This document shows positions 60,601-64,000 of a stretch of 64,000 bases of DNA, piece by piece (positions within the stretch are counted from its first letter, which is position 1; the number at the start of each line of letters is the position of its first letter). Source of the DNA: Haemophilus haemolyticus_M (GTDB lineage Bacteria > Pseudomonadota > Gammaproteobacteria > Enterobacterales > Pasteurellaceae); NCBI RefSeq assembly GCF_003490935.1, contig NZ_QQGD01000001.1:1-64000 (forward strand), given 5' to 3'. Both the position numbers and the translations under genes were made by a program. The notes under the pieces are model-generated. The model was not told the origin of the DNA. It worked only from the letters and a program-made list of their open reading frames with translations, and made no database searches.

Positions 60601-60702
60601 ATCAAATTCAATCAAGGAATGGAAATGGCGAAGAAAATCGCTAAATTAGTGAAAGGCGCTGAATTAGGCCAACCATTCCAATTTAATCACTTCAGAGATT
60701 AG
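60601..60702 (+). pseudogene. Decayed, internally deleted copy of the yajQ 3' end
   Basis: ATCAAGGAATGGAAATGGCG followed by AAATCGCTAAATTAGTGAAA matches yajQ near 59049-59090. It then jumps, at a shared GTGAAAG, to the last codons GCTGAATTAGGCCAACCATT and a TTTAATCACTTCAGAGATTAG end. The intervening yajQ part is deleted. Together with the serB remnant it shows that the serB-yajQ block was once duplicated here. Confidence 0.88.
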
Positions 60703-60932
60703 TTTTCAAATAAGGGCGAAATGTTGTCATAGTTTTTTGATAAAACTTGACGAACACCGCTTTCAAGCGTAACATTCGCCCGATTTTTTAACGAGAAGGA
60801 CACACACTTTGGACAGTCATAGTCGATACCGAATATCGCTCTAGACGCCCGCCTTTTTATTATCGGCGCGCGTTCGCCGGTAAATTTACCGTTGTTTCGG
60901 CATCTCTTAACGAAAACTTTGCGATTTTTCAC
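60699..60932 (-). CDS. Doubtful small basic open frame
   Basis: A 77-codon frame starting with GTG inside an uptake signal, with no binding site. The translation is basic at the start and has DYDCPKCVSFSLKNRANV. I recognise no domain. It covers the region upstream of corA and its left edge touches the yajQ remnant. The DNA includes a GC-richer patch near 60840-60890. It may be a repeat-derived frame and not a gene. Confidence 0.25.
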   Translation of the reverse strand: MKNRKVFVKRCRNNGKFTGERAPIIKRRASRAIFGIDYDCPKCVSFSLKNRANVTLESGVRQVLSKNYDNISPLFEN

Positions 60933-60997
60933 CGCACTTTCGTTTCTTCTTTAATTTGTTCACTGTTAGCTGTTCATAATCCTATAAGGAGTATGAA

Positions 60998-61945
60998 ATG
61001 ATCAACGCGTTTGCTATCAATGATTCCCGCTTGGTTCGCATTGACGAAGACCAAACTGATCTCAATACTGCCATTTGGCTTGATTTACTTGAGCCGACAG
61101 GCGAAGAGCGTGAAATGCTACAAGAAGGCTTAGGCCAGAGCTTAGCATCTTTTCTAGAATTGGAAGATATCGAAGCTTCCGCCCGTTTCTTTGAAGATGA
61201 AGACGGTTTACACCTTCACTCATTTTTTTATTGCGAAGATGAAGACAATTATGCTGATTTAGCGAGTGTCGCTTTTACTATTCGTGATGGTCGTTTATTT
61301 ACGTTGCGTGATCGTGAGCTACCAGCATTCCGTTTATATCGTATGCGTTCTCGTAGCCAGCGTTTATTAGAATGTAATTCTTATGAAGTTTTACTGGATT
61401 TATTTGAAACGAAAATTGAGCAATTAGCGGACGTTATTGAAAACGTTTATGCAGATTTGGAAGAGTTGAGTCGCGTTATTTTAAACGGAAAACAAGATGA
61501 AGCCTTTGATGAGGCATTAAATACGCTCACGGAACAAGAAGATACGAGCTCAAAAGTTCGTTTGTGCTTGATGGATACTCAACGCGCACTAGGTTTCTTG
61601 GTTCGCAAAACGCGCTTACCAACAAACCAGTTAGAACAAGCACGAGAAATCTTACGAGATATTGAATCTTTGCAACCGCATAATGAATCCTTGTTCCAAA
61701 AAGTAAACTTTTTAATGCAAGCTGCAATGGGTTACATCAATATTGAACAGAACAAAATTATGAAATTTTTCTCTGTTGTTTCTGTGATGTTCCTTCCGGC
61801 GACATTAGTTGCATCCACTTATGGTATGAACTTTGATTTTATGCCTGAATTACATTTTAAATATGGTTATCCAATGGCAATTGGATTAATGATCGCAGCC
61901 GCATTGACACCATATATTTATTTTAGAAGAAAAGGATGGTTATGA
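60998..61945 (+). CDS. corA: Magnesium/cobalt transporter CorA
   Basis: CorA is the pentameric magnesium channel of the inner membrane. The 315-residue product has a large acidic cytoplasmic domain, then two C-terminal membrane segments (about 255-275 and 290-308) with the selectivity motif YGMNFDFMPELHFKYGYP near 276. Length equals E. coli CorA (316). A site TAAGGAGTATGA precedes the ATG. It overlaps yggT by 4 bases. Confidence 0.96.
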   Translation: MINAFAINDSRLVRIDEDQTDLNTAIWLDLLEPTGEEREMLQEGLGQSLASFLELEDIEASARFFEDEDGLHLHSFFYCEDEDNYADLASVAFTIRDGRLFTLRDRELPAFRLYRMRSRSQRLLECNSYEVLLDLFETKIEQLADVIENVYADLEELSRVILNGKQDEAFDEALNTLTEQEDTSSKVRLCLMDTQRALGFLVRKTRLPTNQLEQAREILRDIESLQPHNESLFQKVNFLMQAAMGYINIEQNKIMKFFSVVSVMFLPATLVASTYGMNFDFMPELHFKYGYPMAIGLMIAAALTPYIYFRRKGWL

Positions 61946-62490
61946 TGGAATTATCCCAAACCGCATTATTTATCGGATCAATTATTAATCTTTATGCACT
62001 TGTCTTAATCTTACGAGCTTGGTTACAGTTTGCTCGAGTGGATTATTACAACCCTGTTTCAACATTTGCAGTAAAAATGACTGATCCAGTATTAAAACCT
62101 CTGCGTAAAATTGCGCCTACTATAAAAAATATCGATACTTCTGCTTTACTTCTAGTATTTATTATCGGTATGTTAAAAGGTATTATTTATTCTGGTGTAT
62201 CGGTAAATGTACTCTTAGTATTAGGTGTATTAACTGTGTTGAAAAGTATTGGTTTATCCATTTTTTATGTGCTTTTTATTGGCGCTGTTTTAAGTTGGTT
62301 TAATCGTGGCAATAGCCCTGTGATTTATGCGTTTTATCAACTCTCAGAACCTCTTTTAAAACCTATCCGTCGATTCCTACCAACATTAGGTATGATTGAT
62401 TTTTCTCCTATGGTCATCGTATTTATCTTATTGTTCTTAAATAACCTAATGCTTGATATGTTAGGTGGACTTTGGATGATTGCTGGTTAG
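61942..62490 (+). CDS. YggT family membrane protein
   Basis: An inner-membrane protein of about 183 residues with two YggT repeats, each with two membrane segments. The repeats carry RAWLQFARVDYYNPVSTFAVKMTDPVLKPLRKIAPT and SWFNRGNSPVIYAFYQLSEPLLKPIRRFLPTLGMIDFSPM, both ending in the typical PLRKIxP-type motif. The start at 61942 overlaps the corA stop (ATGA) with AAAGGA upstream; ATG codons at 61936 and 61945 are alternatives. The function is uncertain; relatives have been tied to membrane organisation and osmotic stress. Confidence 0.92.
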   Translation: MMELSQTALFIGSIINLYALVLILRAWLQFARVDYYNPVSTFAVKMTDPVLKPLRKIAPTIKNIDTSALLLVFIIGMLKGIIYSGVSVNVLLVLGVLTVLKSIGLSIFYVLFIGAVLSWFNRGNSPVIYAFYQLSEPLLKPIRRFLPTLGMIDFSPMVIVFILLFLNNLMLDMLGGLWMIAG

Positions 62491-62516
62491 AGACCAATAG
62501 GTTATTGAATAATAAT

Positions 62517-62546
62517 TTAGGGGCTAATCTACGTCAGCCCTTTAAA
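62517..62546 (-). repeat. 30-bp repeat, copy 2 (inverted relative to 53120)
   Basis: GGGGCTAATCTACGTCAGCC with its flanks is the reverse complement of the sequence after bioB, one mismatch in about 30 bases. It follows yggT by about 28 bases and forms a hairpin that may end the corA-yggT transcript. Confidence 0.75.
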
Positions 62547-62648
62547 TTAATATAGTTATATGTAGGTTAAAGTCTAGCTTACTGGTGAAATTCTTACAAT
62601 AGCAGGAATTGAATTAAGTGAGCAATTTGGGGCAACGTTATTTTTTCT

Positions 62649-62861
62649 TTTGGTAAAGCCATCCGCAAGCTCATAAAAGAGCAGAGTTTAACGCAAGAAC
62701 AACTTGAATTTGAAGCGGATATTTAACGTATTTATATGAGTAAATTAGAGCTTGGTCAATAACAACCGTCTTTAACAACAATTTTTAAATTAGAGAATTG
62801 ATTAAAGTGTTCTGTAAGCGAATTAATTCAGCAGACAGAAGAAATTAATAGCAAGGGATAG
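62649..62861 (+). pseudogene. XRE-family helix-turn-helix regulator, dead
   Basis: One frame reads FGKAIRKLIKEQSLTQEQLEFEADI, stop, RIYMSKLELGQ, stop, QPSLTTIFKLEN, stop, LKCSVSELIQQTEEINSKG, stop. This is a whole Cro/cI-type DNA-binding domain with three in-frame stops and no frameshift; GQ-stop-QPSLTT matches GQRQPSLTT of live relatives. It has no intact start. It occupies the 440-base gap between yggT and rlmD, which otherwise holds only the repeat at 62517. Confidence 0.85.
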
Positions 62862-62931
62862 GAATTTAGGGGACTTCCTACCTACCATTGAAATTAATGA
62901 TGTTTCGGTGGATTAGAAAGCCCACTCTACG

Positions 62932-64000
62932 TTATTTTCCAAACAACGTTATCGATTCCAAATGCCCCGTATGAGGGAACATATCTATCACCGCAGTTTT
63001 TTCAATCTTGTAGCCAAAATCACGTAAAATTTCCGCATCACGCACTAATGTTGCAGGATTACAAGATACATATAAAATTTTCTTTGCTTTCAGCTCGCAC
63101 AAAGCATTTAACGCGAAAGCTGCACCACTACGTGGAGGATCAAGCAAAATTTTATTGAACGACTGATGAGCCCAAGGTTGTTCAACAAAGGATTGGTCAA
63201 GATCAGCTTGGAAAAATTCAATATTCTTGATTTGGTTTCTTGCGGCATTTTGCTCCGCTTTTTGTACCATTTCAAAAACACCTTCAATTCCTACCGCACT
63301 TTTCACGCGTTTGGCGAGAGGAAGCGTAAAATTTCCCATGCCGCAAAATAAATCCAATACACAATCCTGTTGGCTCAATTCAAGCCAATCCAACGCAGTA
63401 TTGACCATACGTTCATTTAATGCACGATTTACTTGGATGAAATCACGAATATCAAAATGTAATTTTATGCCATCAGAAAATTGATAATAAGGTGCATTAC
63501 CATAAATTTGTTCAATGCCTTCATCACTTTGTAAAAACAGCATTAACTTTTCTTGTTCAGCAAATTTGAGCAATAAAGTGCGGTCAATTTCCGCAAGTTT
63601 TTTGGTGTAACGTAACAACATTGCAACGCCATTATCGGTCGCCACTAATTCAATATGCCCAAGCTGTTTCGGCGCAGAAAATTGTTCTAAAAGTGCGGCT
63701 AATTTAGGCAGTAAATAATTAATTACAGGTTCTGCCACTTCGCAAGATTGGACGGTAATTAAATCATTGGTATTTTTCTGACGAAAGCCCATTTCGACTT
63801 GTTTTGTGTTTGGATTAAACCACAAACTCAAACGCACACGACGACGATACGCCCAAGCATCGCCACAAATCATAGGTTGAAATGAAATCGGTTCTGACTG
63901 TAATTTACTTAATCGCTTAAACAATGCGGATTCTTTAGTTTTCCTCTGCATTTCAATCGGAATATGTTGCCCTTGGCAACCACCACAACGCATAAAATGA
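62932..64000 (-). CDS. rlmD: 23S rRNA (uracil(1939)-C(5))-methyltransferase RlmD, 5' end outside window
   Basis: RlmD methylates U1939 of 23S rRNA. The visible 355 or so codons cover the 4Fe-4S motif (HFMRCGGCQGQH; the first conserved cysteine is beyond the edge), the segment AYRRRVRLSLWF, the SAM site VLDLFCGMGNFTLPLA near 210 of the visible part, and the catalytic YVSCNPATLVRD near 313, ending HTGHLESITLFGK. The ATG at 63993 is not the start: codons for HF precede it in frame and match E. coli RlmD, which has about 80 more N-terminal residues (TRAM domain). Confidence 0.95.
   Translation of the reverse strand, partial: HFMRCGGCQGQHIPIEMQRKTKESALFKRLSKLQSEPISFQPMICGDAWAYRRRVRLSLWFNPNTKQVEMGFRQKNTNDLITVQSCEVAEPVINYLLPKLAALLEQFSAPKQLGHIELVATDNGVAMLLRYTKKLAEIDRTLLLKFAEQEKLMLFLQSDEGIEQIYGNAPYYQFSDGIKLHFDIRDFIQVNRALNERMVNTALDWLELSQQDCVLDLFCGMGNFTLPLAKRVKSAVGIEGVFEMVQKAEQNAARNQIKNIEFFQADLDQSFVEQPWAHQSFNKILLDPPRSGAAFALNALCELKAKKILYVSCNPATLVRDAEILRDFGYKIEKTAVIDMFPHTGHLESITLFGK

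Noticed and set aside
1..64000. CRISPR array, prophage or complete insertion sequence
   Set aside because: No regularly spaced repeats, phage structural genes, integrases or transposases were found in any frame.

Overview
The window is from a Haemophilus of the H. influenzae / H. haemolyticus group. The 9-bp core uptake signal AAGTGCGGT or its complement occurs about 63 times, close to one per kilobase, often as inverted pairs that form terminators. The DNA is AT-rich. The proteins match my memory of H. influenzae homologues almost residue for residue, including BioB, ThiBPQ, MenC, ComA-F and SerB. The species cannot be fixed from sequence alone.

Layout. 1-848: end of an rRNA operon (23S tail, two different 5S genes, tRNA-Asp, tRNA-Trp). 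983-9636: anmK-murQ, envC with a YibQ-like deacetylase gene, gpmA, an unknown exported protein, rpmE, mutY-yggX-mltC. 9872-10530: tRNA-Phe, tRNA-Asn and, on the other strand, tRNA-Leu. 10558-17725 (minus): secG, topB, recR, ybaB, rlmJ, mrcA. 17824-22102: the competence operon comA-F, divergent from mrcA, with a CRP-S (Sxy-dependent) site between them. 22179-27462: nfuA, nudC, a DUF416 gene, hupA, a DeoR regulator, glmS. 27581-37387 (mostly minus): prmA-dusB-fis, a drug/metabolite-type transporter, yhdT-panF, accB-accC, aroQ, menC, menB. 37533-47783: lipoprotein, rpsT, murJ, ribF, ileS, phosphoethanolamine transferase-like gene, lspA, ispH, comE1. 47825-51977: a DUF305 protein with a MerR-type promoter, an rdgB fragment, then thiBPQ behind a TPP riboswitch. 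52098-56979: bioB, a CsgG/DUF4810/DUF799 lipoprotein trio, tktA. 57091-64000: ytjB-like gene, serB, yajQ, an inserted pair of unknown genes with a decayed serB-yajQ copy, corA, yggT, a dead XRE regulator, and the 3' part of rlmD, cut by the window edge.

Most of the window is housekeeping: cell wall (anmK, murQ, mrcA, murJ, mltC, envC, glmS), fatty acid, menaquinone and thiamine supply, translation and competence. The unusual parts are small scars where genes were gained or lost: (a) behind comE1, where a putative copper-binding DUF305 gene with a metal-type MerR promoter sits with a 5' fragment of rdgB and a 67-bp duplication of the comE1 3' end; (b) behind yajQ, where two convergent genes of unknown function lie between intact serB-yajQ and a decayed copy of the same two gene ends; (c) the lipoprotein trio between bioB and tktA; (d) the XRE pseudogene beside yggT. 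No CRISPR array, prophage or complete insertion sequence was seen.
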